From the NCBI GenBank assembly GCA_026261815.1, contig JAMPIT010000566.1, positions 28,669,001 to 28,733,000 of the forward strand: a stretch of 64,000 bases of DNA. Direction: 5' to 3'. The translations under genes were made by a program, and so were the position numbers. Source of the stretch: Monarcha castaneiventris obscurior. Taxonomy: Eukaryota > Chordata > Aves > Passeriformes > Monarchidae. The notes beneath the pieces are model-generated. The model had not been told where the DNA came from. It searched no databases and saw only the letters and a program-made list of their open reading frames with translations. The first letter of the stretch is position 1; each line of letters begins with the position of its first letter. Shown here in pieces: positions 51,601-63,238 of this stretch.

Positions 51601-54600
51601 AAATAAAATGTTGTTAAATTAAATGCTGCCTGCATATTAGCATATGGGTAATTTTTTTTATTGAAGCTGATATTTTTTTCAATATTAAATTTTTTGAGCC
51701 AGGCTCTGTTACAGATGTCCCCAATTGCAAATTGTCTCTTGGCTAAAAGACAGCAGTATCCGTGAAGCTTGACCACATTCTGACAGTCATATCACAAAAA
51801 TCACCATAAGTAAATAAAGAAGTTGTAGTTCCCCCTTCATGAAAATCCCCTTTTCCTTTCATGAGGTGAGTGAGGTCTAGTCCATTCAATAATTAAAAGA
51901 GGCCAGCTTTTTCTCTTGGTTGCTGCTTAAGTCCCTTTCTTTATTACTAGGTCTAATCAGTCAAGATAGAAAAAGTGCAGAAGATAATACATGGCAAAGT
52001 GACTTTTTAGAGACTCAGACTGTGAATTCTCTTGATAGAGTGCCTCAGTATCTGGGAAAATAACTTTCTGATTTTAAGAATGAAAATAAAACCCAGCAAC
52101 TATAAACAGTGCCAGCATTGTCTTTATGACAGTAATTTTATATATCTTGCATAGTCTGCAGCCACAGACTTTCCCAGATTTCAAAAAGTTTGTGGTCTTA
52201 TAGTGTGGAATCATCAGGTTGCCCTGCTTTTGTTAAATTCTTCTGAAGAACAAATGTCTAACTGCACAGAGCTGATAGGGAGTTACAACTATGATGGACT
52301 TTTATTTTTTTTTATTATTTAATGCACTTTTCTTTTTCAGCAAGATCTTTATCACAGTGATCTCTGTCTCCAAGGACATGTTTGTTGAGAGTTCATTGTT
52401 TACAGAGAGCTGTGCTCGTGGGAAGTTCCTCCAGTAAGTCATCTATGTACAACTGTTTTTTCTTCTGGGTTTTCATTTTTTCCTTCTTTTCCCCACATTA
52501 TTTCTATATCAAAGTGTCATGATAGCTAGATCTGTGCAAACTCCCTTAGCAGCCTTCCTCCCACCATCAATCTTCATCTCTGCTGGGGTAAGGTAAATGT
52601 CATTTCAGAAAGACAAAGTCAAGGACATAGAGCATAGTTTTCTTCCACATAAAAATGCTATTTTAATGAGACCTAAATTTGAAACCCAGACAGTAATTAA
52701 AAAACAATGATAACATGCTAAGCAAATTTGTGCATACATAAAACTAGTCAGAAGTATGAACACTTGACATTTAAGGCTGATTTTACTCCATATATCATTT
52801 ATCATGTTCTCATACTTAAAAGTTACACATTTTATTTAAAAATGGAGCATTTCAGGAGACAGCCAGCCCAGGAATTATCACATATTATGCAGTTTACATT
52901 GAAAGGAAGATCAGTGAAGGCCCCAAGATGTGGATCCTTCTGCATAACAGGACAAGTCAGTGAGAAAATCATTGTTAATTGGTTAATACTGATCAGGGGA
53001 GTAGTCCTAGAAGAATTTGGGAATAATAAGTGCCATCTACAGTAGAGTGTAAGAACATTGTCAGCTCCTGGACAATGGATTTAGTGTCACACCAGTCACT
53101 TTTTTTTTTTTTTTACAAACCACTAAGTCTATAGATTGATGAGACAATTTTCATTGGTGTTGAAAACTGATCAGCACTAAATGGAGGTAATTGAAAAGAT
53201 TTTAGGGGAAAGCCTGTAAGCTTTGAAACACTTTTTTTTTGTCTAATTGTCTCTGTTGTCAGCATGGCCTTCGACTATTAATCTTTAAAGCAAGCTACAA
53301 TGCTACTCTCATATGCTATTGAAAATGTTTTTTCTTTAGACCAAACCTTGTAACACCAGAGTTCACAACCACTGGGTTTTTGTAACAATGGGGGAAAAGA
53401 GAATTTGGGAAGTATTTGGGAAGTATATGGTTTACTGACAAAGTTTCTTATTTGTAATAAGCTGATATTTAAGAAAGCAGATACAGAAACCATGCTAACC
53501 TTTTCTGGTTTCCAGTGAGATTTCCAATTTCAATCAAAATTACATTGATAACTTCTTTGCTTTAAGCTTATTAAATTCTATGATACTCGTTCAGATTTTT
53601 GTTCCTATGGGCTCAAGGGAAGCAGCATCTTATCTCATTCAAGGATTATAAGATTCAAATTTAGAAGGCTGAATGCATTTTAATAATAATGGAATGTCAC
53701 AAAAGCATTTATTTTGATGGGTTCTCACAGCTTTTTCTTTAATTAAAAAATCCTTTTAATGCTTTTCATTTTGAGTTTAGCTGCAATAAAAAATCCTTTT
53801 ATTACTTTTTTTTATAGTCAGAAAAATTATTTATGAAGTATTTATTAACTTTTCCTTAGCTGGACAGTTTCTTTTGTTTTAGGAAATGGACTTAGACTTG
53901 TATTTCTGTATCAAAATGTGAGGATTTGGAGTTGCTTTTTAATTTTCTTCAAGACTATTTTCATTAGTATTGTAACTTCTTTTTAAATATTAAAAAAAAA
54001 AAGGTAAACAACCCAGGTATCAAACAGGATGGGACACCACTATTTTTTTGGTTTTTTGGTACAAGGAAAGCACAAACACAGCTTCTTGCTTGAAAAATGC
54101 TTACAAACCTTTCAAAGAAGAACCTCACTGGATTCTGAACTATACAGAAGCCAGGGCTGATAGAGGAAAGTGTGATGCCAGCACACATCTTCTGGGCAGC
54201 TGTCTGAAGTCAGGCAAAATCTGTGGAGATCTTTGAATGGTTAGGAGTTAATGTTCTACAAATCGAGGAATTTTTATGAATTTCTTATTTTAAAATCACA
54301 TGTCCTGTCATTACTTCTGGAAAAGGGAAAAAGGCTGTTTGGATAAGTATGAGTCATGCACTTTTAGCAACAATCCTGGAAAAATTCCAGGAAAGGCTAA
54401 AGGCTGGAATGGATAAGATTAAGAAGTGTTAATGGAATTTTAATGATTATGCAACTATATATAGGTGAATATGTATGTGTACAGTAAAAAATTTCTAATT
54501 TAAAATAAATCTGGAGAAGCTTCTTTTTTTTTATTTCTCACAGAAAGAGGATTTGTTAAAAGAAATAATTTTTGATAACTTGGAATAGCAGAGGGACCAT

Positions 54601-54660
54601 ATTGGAAGTCAAATCTCTTGAACAAAATTGTCTCTTGATGGTCTGTTTCTGTCTGGGTGG
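48605..54660. other. AT-rich non-coding sequence, 6 kb, with one candidate exon
   Basis: No element is recognised. A 93-bp segment at 52341-52433 has very good splice acceptor and donor motifs and is described as a finding. A T-run lies at 53100-53114. Short open frames are all below 106 codons and unassigned. Confidence 0.5.
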
Positions 54661-55022
54661 TGTCCTAGCTTTGGCCAGGACTTGGAAGTTATTCTACATC
54701 ATCTCACATCATTGCTGAGAGCAGGGGGAAGGGGCTCTGGCTTCTGAGAAGCTTCCAGTCAAAAAATGTGGCAGCTTTGTCTTGAGGTTCATATGAGTAT
54801 TGTTGCATGTGCATCACTCTCTTTTGTACACTTTTGTCATTAATGTTGTTGCTGTTACATTTCATTTTCTTGTTCTGTGATTTCACCTTTTGTGCCTCCA
54901 ATTCTTATCTCCAGCCTAATAGAGAGGGAAATGGGAGGGGAAGAGGGGAGCAAGCTAGCAGCAGTGTGCTTTGGAGTCTCTGGGAGAGCTAAATGGGGGA
55001 ATATCATTCCTAAACCATGACA
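54661..55022 (+). mobile_element. ERV solo LTR, 362 bp, bounded by TGTC and GACA
   Basis: The block starts 'tgtcctagctttggccagga' and ends 'attcctaaaccatgaca', giving a 4-base terminal inverted repeat TGTC/GACA as expected for an LTR. Interior features such as 'cttctgagaagcttccagtc', 'gtgcatcactctcttttgt' and 'gtctctgggagagctaaat' resemble the same broad LTR family as at 48064, but a shorter variant lacking the 'ggctgggatagag' U3 start. A 'ggtgg' occurs near both outer flanks but not at matching distances, so a target-site duplication is unproven. Confidence 0.72.
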
Positions 55023-56150
55023 ATGGTGGCAAGAATTCCTGTGAGGAGATTTACAACAGTACCTTCAAGTGGAATAGGTGAGATTTACCTAGACTTGCTC
55101 TTCTGCTCACTCTCTTAAATCTAGCTGGAATGTTGTCCTATTACTCAAGAATAGCATAGATCATCACTGTTGAATATCTTAATCTACATTCAAGAAGTCT
55201 CATAATTATCTTAGCAAAGCATGAGAGGCTATCCTCATGACAATTTCTACATCTTCAGGAACAGTTTCTACAGACAACTTACAAATGCCTTTTCTCTGCA
55301 CAATCTGATATTTTTGCAGCAGAAAGCACTTGAGAGGAGAAGCCAATAGTGGTCAGATTCCCCACCAGGATGTCAATCAACACTTTTAAGGATATCAGTT
55401 GGTTTAAGCACAGCTGGAGCTGCCTGAGAAGAATTTACAGGACACTGAAAGTTCCAGAAGGAGTGCTCCTGCACTGATAACTCAAATACTTTGTTGTGAA
55501 GCTGGCTGGGGTTTCAGTCACTGCAGTCACCTGGTTTCAAGTCAATGCATTGTCTCATCTATGAAAATGACTACCAGAGGATTTCCTGACAACCCAGGGA
55601 ATTCACAGCTTAAAAGCAGACACACACACAGACACAGCCCTCATACTGAGCTACATCACAGTTGTGAATAAAGAACAAACTTGAATTTTGTATTTATAAG
55701 TGAAGTTCCAGAGTCCTTGCCACAGCACAGTCAATGGTATTGCTGTAATACCTTAAATTCTGTAGGTCATATTACTGAGTCCTGAAATTTCTGATAACAA
55801 GAACACGGCTACACAAAATCAATGAGCCTAGAATAAATTTAAAAGAAACAAAACTGTTTTAATGATAGATCGGAATCTTTCCTTTGGAAATGACTGTGTT
55901 TTGAGAATATCTATTATGATTATGCTCAGATTCCTTTTTATATTGCAAACTAACTGGGTCAATATTTTTATTAATAATATTGAATTGAATAATGTGGGAA
56001 TCCAGAATGCAGGGAATATTTCTCTGCCTGTTTTGGAGAGAAAAACCGCCCTGGACAGCTTGATTTTTGACCGTTATCCATGGAGAAAACTCCCTACCAT
56101 CTGGGAGGAACTAAAATCTACACAGATGTGAACTAGGTGATAGAATATGA
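55023..56150. other. Non-coding sequence, possibly with a second LTR-like end
   Basis: Around 55606-55720 there is 'cagcttaaaagcagacac', a short CA run, then 'gtgaataaagaacaaac'. This TATA-like/poly(A)-like spacing is suggestive of an LTR but not sufficient. A 89-codon plus-strand open frame (55862-56131) immediately left of the next block has no recognised motif. Confidence 0.4.
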
Positions 56151-56306
56151 TGTAAGGATGTCACAGGGAATTTAGAAGTTTTAGGTTTATTAATGTAGTA
56201 AATAGATAAATAGTAAAAGTTTCAAGATGGAGGAACCCTTGTAGTTTTTATCTCCGTGTTTCTTCTTCTAGTCCTCCATATTCTGCAGCAGAGGTAGTTT
56301 AGGATG

Positions 56307-56423
56307 ATTGGATGAAAAATGCCGCAGTTCCGGCCTGCGTGTCGGAGTGATTTACCGAGCATTGGATGAAAAGTAAAAATATCTGTCGTTTCAATTTTTA
56401 ATTGGATAATTTACCTATAAAAA
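56307..56423 (+). promoter_or_regulatory. CCAAT-type repeats and TATA box of the probable LTR
   Basis: ATTGGAT occurs three times (56307, 56361, 56401), twice within the longer repeat 'attggatgaaaa', and ends 10 bases before 'tataaaaa'. The order and spacing fit an RNA polymerase II promoter of retroviral U3 type. Activity is inferred only. Confidence 0.45.
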
Positions 56424-56505
56424 GGCTTTGGAATCTTGATAAGCAGCCATTTTCTCGTCTTCTCTTGTCATGTTCTGTTCTACTGTGTCTTTCCAATAAC
56501 ACTAG

Positions 56506-56511
56506 AATAAA
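56506..56511 (+). terminator. Poly(A) signal of the probable LTR
   Basis: 'aataaa' in 'actagaataaacaactatc'. Its distance from the TATA box fits an R region. Confidence 0.45.
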
Positions 56512-56622
56512 CAACTATCTGAAGAAGCAGCTACTGCGAGTTTGCCTCGTCCATCTATCAAGCTCCTTGCAAGGACTCTAAAGTACTTTAAAGGGCCTCT
56601 CCCAGCAAGAGAGGCTGATTTA

Positions 56623-59600
56623 TGGCACTACCAGTGTCAGACTAAAATATTTGCTGGCAAATTTTATATAAATGTTGGAGGATAAGAATATAAAGAAGAG
56701 AATAGATTAGTTATACAAGCATTTTTAATCATGTACTAACATACGCTCAACTGAACAAATTGTATTTTAAATAGAGCTTTGATGTGATTAGCAACTTCAT
56801 GTTTGTAAGGACTAAAATTTCAATCTTCATAATATAATTTTACTCTAATTCAGAGCTAAGTCAAGATATTTCAAAGTTTCCAGCTAAAGTTAATTGCTGC
56901 TGCCTTCTCAGTTCTAAGAAACTATTGACTGCCTCAGACCCAGCAAGTCAAATAGAAGTTGTATCTGTGCTGGAAATGAAGCTAAGTAGTTGGAAAGTAA
57001 GTAAGTAAGTTGGAAATCTCAAGGCTCCTAACATCCTCCCCATCTGATACCTTTCAAAGAGACATACTGGGAGCCCAAGCTCCTCAATGGCCTGCCAAAT
57101 GGAGGAACCAGACAAAGGCAGTAAGAATTCCTGAAATATATCAGGAATTTTGTCAACACCATAGCCTCGCAGAATATTTCACTACTGATCAAATGACAAA
57201 ATCCAAAGAAAGATTCTTTTTGGAAACATTTGTGATGATTGACACAAGGCCAGACATCAAGGGAGGGATTAATCTGGGAAATTTAGACATCGGCAGTGTA
57301 GGTATCTTTCTGTCTGTGTGGGTAGATGTCTAGATTCAGTTTGTGATGAATGGGAACATGTGACCAGATGGATAGTTGTAATCAGAAATTTCTGTAGTGT
57401 GGTTTAGATGTTTAAAGCAAACATCATGGACAAAAGTTCTTAATTTAAAAAGCACTGGTAGATGATAAAATTAAAATGTTTAAGATTCTTAATCAATGAT
57501 TGACAGAATACAAGATATGTATGAGGTGCTCCAACAGAGAGAAATGAGAATTCTGGAGTGCACTAAGGGGGAATTTCTCGGAAGAACAATTAAATTGCTT
57601 TGATTGGCATAATGGAAATAAAAATCTGGATACTGTGGTCTCTTCTGTTCTGGAGGTCTTTTCTGAAAAGAATATTGAAAAATAGGATTGAACTCAGAAA
57701 AGAAATGCATCAGTATTTTATGGTTTGCTCTGTTAAGGAAGATTCCTGTCACCTGATGTGATACTGGATGTTAAGATGAAGTAGTGTGTAAAAGGGGTCT
57801 AAGGTGAGTTCACTGGAGATTTCTGTGCCTGTTTCTAAACTACAGAAGATTCAGTGTGTTTACACCAGATATAAAAGTTTTTATTGCACACATCCCTATT
57901 AGGGAATAAATATGGTAGCATTTGGCTACTAATATTGATTTTTGCCTACATTGTCTGTTATCAATCTCAGACCATAGTTAATAGGTGTGATTTTATCAGC
58001 ATTGAGCCTATAGCTACTTACACATAAACAAAAAGGTATTGTATAAAGCTTGTGAGCTTTTTTCCTGCCAATGTATCTGTGTGCCTATAACAATAAAATG
58101 TTGTTAAATATTTATATTAAGTGACTAGAAATTACTTGGTAGACCATCATAGATCAAAACAAATAATGTAATCAAACAAACAAACAATGCAAAGTGAGTA
58201 TTGTATGAAAACAAACACAAATTTATCTTATCTAATCTAACAAGATTCAATTGAGGGAGGTAATGTTTTGACTATATATATATATTATATTACGTTAAAC
58301 ATTAATTAAATACTTCCCTGATATCTTTTTCCATCAAGCAGCTAAATAACTGCCTTTTTTTGGGCAGGTGCTCTCTTTTTTTCTCACTGTCAGCTGATCT
58401 AAGACACAGCATTCGGTGTCAAACATAGCAACTTTTTCCCTTTCTCATTGGCCTTGGGTTTTTTAGAGTTTTTGGTGGCTTTATTAAACAGGAGGCCATT
58501 AACCCTGAGACCATGAAGATGGTAGTTACAATCAGCAATGTAATATATAATAAATTCACCTGGATAATTTTGTCCTGCAAGCTATGCCATCTATGCCAGC
58601 TCTGGAAATATCTTTAGATTTTCAGAATCTGCCATTCTGTCCTGCATCTTTTCTTCCATTTTGTCAGCCTATATGTGAAAAGAACTGGAGCATACCAGCT
58701 ATATTATTTACTCTTTTTAAAAGCATTAAGCTGGATCTCTAAGGCAACAGGATTCATGTGTATTTGTTGAGCTTCACTTTCACAGCTTTCTTTTTCAGTG
58801 TAAAATTTAGACAATTAACAGACTAAAATCATAATGAAAAAGTCACTCTGGCTTTGCTTTTTCCATAGAATGACCAGGGTTTATGTTAATAAAAATGTAT
58901 GCATTTGTCATTAATGACTGGATGCATCAGTTTATCCTCTTTGTAAAGAGATTTACTTGGTAAATCTAGGCAGGGAGAAAGACACTGAACTTAATTGCCT
59001 GAAAACATAGCTACCTGGGAATTAGAGAAATGTTATAATCCTTTCACTACAGCAAATTAAATATCAGCCTTCAGAAACTGCAGGACTCCATGCTGTTAGA
59101 TTAAGAATTCTGTAGTTGTCATTTATTAGCATTTAAGAAAACTACTAATTAGAATATGATGGATTGTATCTTAAGTGTATGTGATGACAGTAATGCATGA
59201 GTTGATTATTTCTGGTAGTAATCCCTTCTTATTTATAATAAGTGGATTCCGTATTTGAATAAGTGTTTCAATTTTCAAAAAGTAGTCCAAATGCCTGATT
59301 CTTTTCTGTTCTACCTATAACAATACATTTATTATGTTTTTTTGCTACAGTTGGTATTTATCACATAAGGAAGTATTGTACATTGGCACCCAATAAAGCC
59401 TGTCATCCACTGTGCTCTGTTTTACATGGCTGTGAAGAGCTTTCAAGTGAAGGCAAGAGACAAGCACAGTCACACAATGGGGTCTAGCAGTGGAAGGCAA
59501 CAGCAGTAAGATTTTCTATATGACAAAGCACCACAGGGTTCTGTGCAGTGGAGACATCCCTGTCTGAACTTGTCACCCAAGACCATTTTAAAGTAAAAAA

Positions 59601-61796
59601 AGAGAAAAAGGATAGTTAGAACATCATGCACACATCATAAAAAGATCAAATTAATTACGCAGTAATTTTTTTCATTGGTTCTAAAGAAAATTTTGGGTAA
59701 CTAGATCAGATAAAAACACCAACAGCTGACTGAAATTAAATCCTATCATTTCTGTTCAATCACTAACAAGTCTATTTAAAACTGTTTTAAATAAGACACT
59801 GAATAGAAAATAATCTGGCTTTGTGGAATGTTACAGATCTTCCAATTGCCGAATTAGATACCAAATATCTAATTGATGCCTGGCAGACAACACCTGTGCT
59901 TTGGGCTTAAAAATTGATTCTTTCTTGAGAGGTAGTTGGAAATCATCATAATCAAGGAAAATTCAGTGGCTGAGAGGAATTTTCAGGGTAAAAAAAGTCT
60001 CTGAATAGAGAAAACAGGTTTGAAAAGGAAAGAAGGCATGAAACTTCTGCAGCAGTTCTCAGAGACTGGAATTTATCTCCTCTGGTTTTAGACCTGAGCT
60101 AATCAAATTAGAAACCTTACATAAGGATTCAGACTTTTATTTGTGTGATTTACTTAAGATGTCTGTCATATGTTATGTGATATTTGTGACATGTTTTTCC
60201 TAATGACTAACAGTCTAGAAAACCACAGGATAAACTACTTGTAAACGATTTATTGAGGAAGAGACATGAAAGAAAATGAGAGAAGTGTAATACAAGTGCC
60301 TTGTAAGACCAGTAAGATGTTTTCAAATCTCTCTCCATGGGAAGCAGTTTGATGGTTAAACACCACTCTTTGTAAATCTAACAGAATCATAAATGTTTAA
60401 GATCAAAACTGGAACATCTTTTTTGATGAAATACTATCCCTCTTCTTTGATACTACCCTCTGATAAATATAAATGGAAAAAAAAAAAACAAATAAAAAGC
60501 TTTCAGCAGGAAGGTTCAGTCTGATTGCAGGTTTTTTTCTTTTTCCATTTTCTAAATCAAGATTGCTATTTTCTCTGCTTTTTCTTTTGGGGATTTTGTC
60601 TTTCCTGCTACTGATTGTAAGGGGACTCTGTGGTATATATATCAACTACTTTTCCTGTAACTTTTAAGAAAAATAGCAACCCTCTAGAGCTCTGGTAGGA
60701 AATTGTTATGAAACATTTGAAGAAAGGAAAAAGGCTTTGAATAAGGCAAAACATGTGTTAAAACTTCAGGATTTGGTAGATTGTAAAAGAAAAGCATAGT
60801 CAGGCTCAAGGGGTTATTAGAAGATCTAAGAAATATTCCTGGCAAAATGTCTGTAGCTGTATAAACACCATATTTCAGCAGAAAGGACATGAAATAAGAT
60901 AAAAGGAATAAATGAGAAAAGGGCCGAGTCTTTTGCAATACCTACTTTAATTAAGGGCGAAACCACTGTTGATTCACATGTACAGAAAGTTAACATGCCA
61001 GGTGGGAGCTCTGCTAATACTCATGGTAACTATAGATTGATTTTATCTCCACTAGAAGAGCTTTTATTATGCAGTTATTTTTCTGCTCAGATTTCTTTTT
61101 CCTTTTGGAACATGTAATTACATTCTGAAGGGCTTACATGAGACTGTTAGTGCTTTTGTGTAGGTTTTCTGGTTAATTTATTTGGGTTATCTATCTCCTG
61201 TAATATTTTTCATGAGATATAAAAATTGTAGAGGGTAAGAGTTGCAACAGTTTCCTGAATTTACCTATCACTGTTTGATGATATAAAAGCAAGAAATTTT
61301 ATCTTCTTTGGTCATTTTCAGAATTGAAGTATTTGTTGAATTGTTTACTTGGGATTTTTTACTTTAAGAAAATGTTACATGTACAAACATCAGTATTTTC
61401 TGTAAAAGGAAATCAGATTTTGTTTCTAATTATGTAAATTCTTTGCTAAACCATATAGTTCAGTTAAAAGCAGAATACTATTTCTATAGAATTTTCTAAG
61501 TTCCTTTTAAATTTTCTACATTTCCTCAAGAAAAGTTTTTCTGAATTGGTTGGATTCATCTATCTTTTTTCAGAAATGCACCCCTGTATATGTATTTATC
61601 ATGCTATCTTTATGATATAAACAAATCAGTTAGAAAATGACTTTTCAAGCTGCTAGAATATTATGCAGCACTAGGTTTGCATTTCATAGGAAAAAAGGAA
61701 GATCTTTCTTCCTCCTTGTCAAAATGCCTTTGTTTCTTTCATTTTTTGGTGTAACCTTGTTGTTCACTGAAGCCCCAGGGAACGTTGAAGCTAATC
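56623..61796. other. AT-rich non-coding sequence, 5.2 kb
   Basis: If the block to the left is a 5' LTR, gag would be expected here. No conserved gag or pol motif is visible, and the 107-codon frame at 57010-57333 is not recognisable. A TA run lies at about 58275-58292 and an A-run at 60477-60488. Nothing else is recognised. Confidence 0.5.
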
Positions 61797-62990
61797 CCTG
61801 TGAGAGGAGGAAACTGGTCTGACTGCTGCTGATTACAAAGCTTTGATGATAGCAATTCAGACAGTTTTTAATCCACCTCACCATCTCTTTTTCTAACCTA
61901 TTTTTTTTCAGTTTGCCTATGACAATTGTTACAGAAGATGGTGTCAAAACCCTTGCTAGTCAAGATAAACAATATTCACTGTTCCCTTCTCATGCACCAA
62001 GACAGGCTCATCACAGAAAACTATCAGGCTGATTTGGCAAGATATCCCCTTTGTAAATCCGTACTGATGACTCCCCAGTAACCTTTCTTTCCTTTATGGG
62101 TCTGGAAATTATTTCCAGGAGGTTTTGCTCCGTCACATTCCCAAGGATGAGGTGAGGCTGCCAGGTCTGTATTTCCCATTCATTCCCTGTATTGCACATT
62201 CTTTGCCTTCTTGAGGTAAGGACATTTTCTTTCTTCCAGTCCTCAGCAGTCTGTCCAAGTCACAGTGACCTTTCATGGATGACAATGGTGTCTCAGTGCC
62301 AGTTGTCTCCCTCAGCACTTGTGGGTGCATCCTGTCAGGTCACTTGGACTTACGTCTGTCCAGTGTGCTAAAATGTTCCCTGGTCAGATACTTCTCCATG
62401 AGGGTGTCTTCCTTGCTTCAGACTTTCTCCCTTGTCTCAGAGATCTCATATTCATGACAACCAATCTTACAAGTAAAGACTAAATCAAGGAATCTTGGCC
62501 TCAGACAATGCTTTTGTATTCCCTCCAGGTCATCTGTCCCTGTTTCCAACTCTTTTACACTTTGTTTTTATGTCTGAATTTTGTCATGAATCCTTTGTTC
62601 ATCTATGCAAGTCTCATGAAAAATTTACTTGGTTTCCTGCTCATTATTACAGACCATTCTTGAGTTGGACCAGGTGATGTTGAATATCAGCTCTTTTGGA
62701 CTCTTCTCTCCAGGGCTATCTCTCATGGGATCCTTCCAAGAAAATACAGGAACAGTACAAAATCCATTTTTCTAAAATCATGGCTTGGGATACTGCTTTT
62801 TTTGCCTATTCATCAGGGAAAAGGTTCTTCAGGAAGGACCTTTTCTTCCTCATCAGTTTCTCTACAGCAGACACCCACAATATCACTGATCTTACTCTGC
62901 CTGAGTAATCCTGACCCACTCCTCACCTGTGCCAAGACAAAGCTCAACATAACCACACTTCTCTCTCATTTAAAGGGTGACTCCTTTCAG
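61797..62990 (-). mobile_element. CR1 LINE internal fragment (ORF2), with gaps
   Basis: Reverse-complemented CR1 ORF2. The minus-strand frame 61684-61947 contains 'MVRWIKNCLN' and 'SFVISSSQTS', matching the segment after the RT A-motif. Frame 62011-62199 has 'LGNVTEQNLLEIISRPIKER' and 'KVTGESS'. Further right, 'cagcacttgtgggtgcatcc' and 'cagactttctcccttgtctc' mark the RT N-terminal side, and 'gactcttctctccagggct' with 'cagcagacacccacaatatc' the endonuclease part. Stops, frameshifts and missing stretches are frequent, and the copy lacks a 3' UTR at its left end. Both boundaries are approximate. Confidence 0.9.
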
Positions 62991-63024
62991 TCCCAGCCCA
63001 TCCTCCCCAAAAGTTCTGCATCCA

Positions 63025-63238
63025 TCCAGGATAATTTAGTCTGGGAGAAACCTCATAAGGTCTCTTGTTCAACCTCCTGATAAAAGCAAAGGAGGGGTCA
63101 GAACCGGCTGCTCTGGTCTTTCTCCACTCCAGTAATGAAACCATCTATAGGAGGTTCATTCATATAGAAGGAACCTACACAAACTCCTGGACTACCTGTT
63201 CTGCTGCTCAACTGTCTTCATAGTGAAACATACTAATT
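63025..63238 (-). mobile_element. Second CR1 3'-end fragment, head-to-tail with the first
   Basis: The segments 'ctgggagaaacctcataagg' and 'tctcttgttcaacctcctga' match a reverse-complemented CR1 3' UTR start (usually 'gacctcaggaggtctctagtccaacctcctg'). Near the right end, 'ctacctgttctgctgctcaa' and 'cttcatagtgaaac' match the following UTR portion. It is diverged and short. Because it begins with a 3' end just beyond the 5' side of the previous CR1, the two are separate copies in the same orientation. Confidence 0.65.

Larger units (their letters stand above)
56151..56622 (+). mobile_element. Probable LTR of another ERV family
   Basis: The block looks like an LTR by its signal order. It starts with TG ('tgtaaggatg'). 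It has three ATTGGAT motifs (inverted CCAAT) at 56307, 56361 and 56401, a TATA box 'tataaaaa' at 56416-56423, and a poly(A) signal 'aataaa' at 56506-56511, about 90 bases after TATA. A C/T-rich U5-like stretch follows. At 56623 'tggcactaccagtgtcag' could be a decayed primer-binding site. At least ten CpGs survive between about 56250 and 56560 in an otherwise CpG-poor region, suggesting a relatively young insertion. I cannot name the family, and no target-site duplication was found. An ordinary CpG-containing promoter is the alternative. Confidence 0.5.

Noticed and set aside
57010..57333. 107-codon frame as a gag remnant downstream of the LTR candidate
   Set aside because: No major homology region, zinc knuckle or other gag signature is visible.
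60383..60420. 'cagaatcataaatg' as a CR1 3' end
   Set aside because: Only about a dozen bases resemble CR1 and the following sequence does not continue the match.
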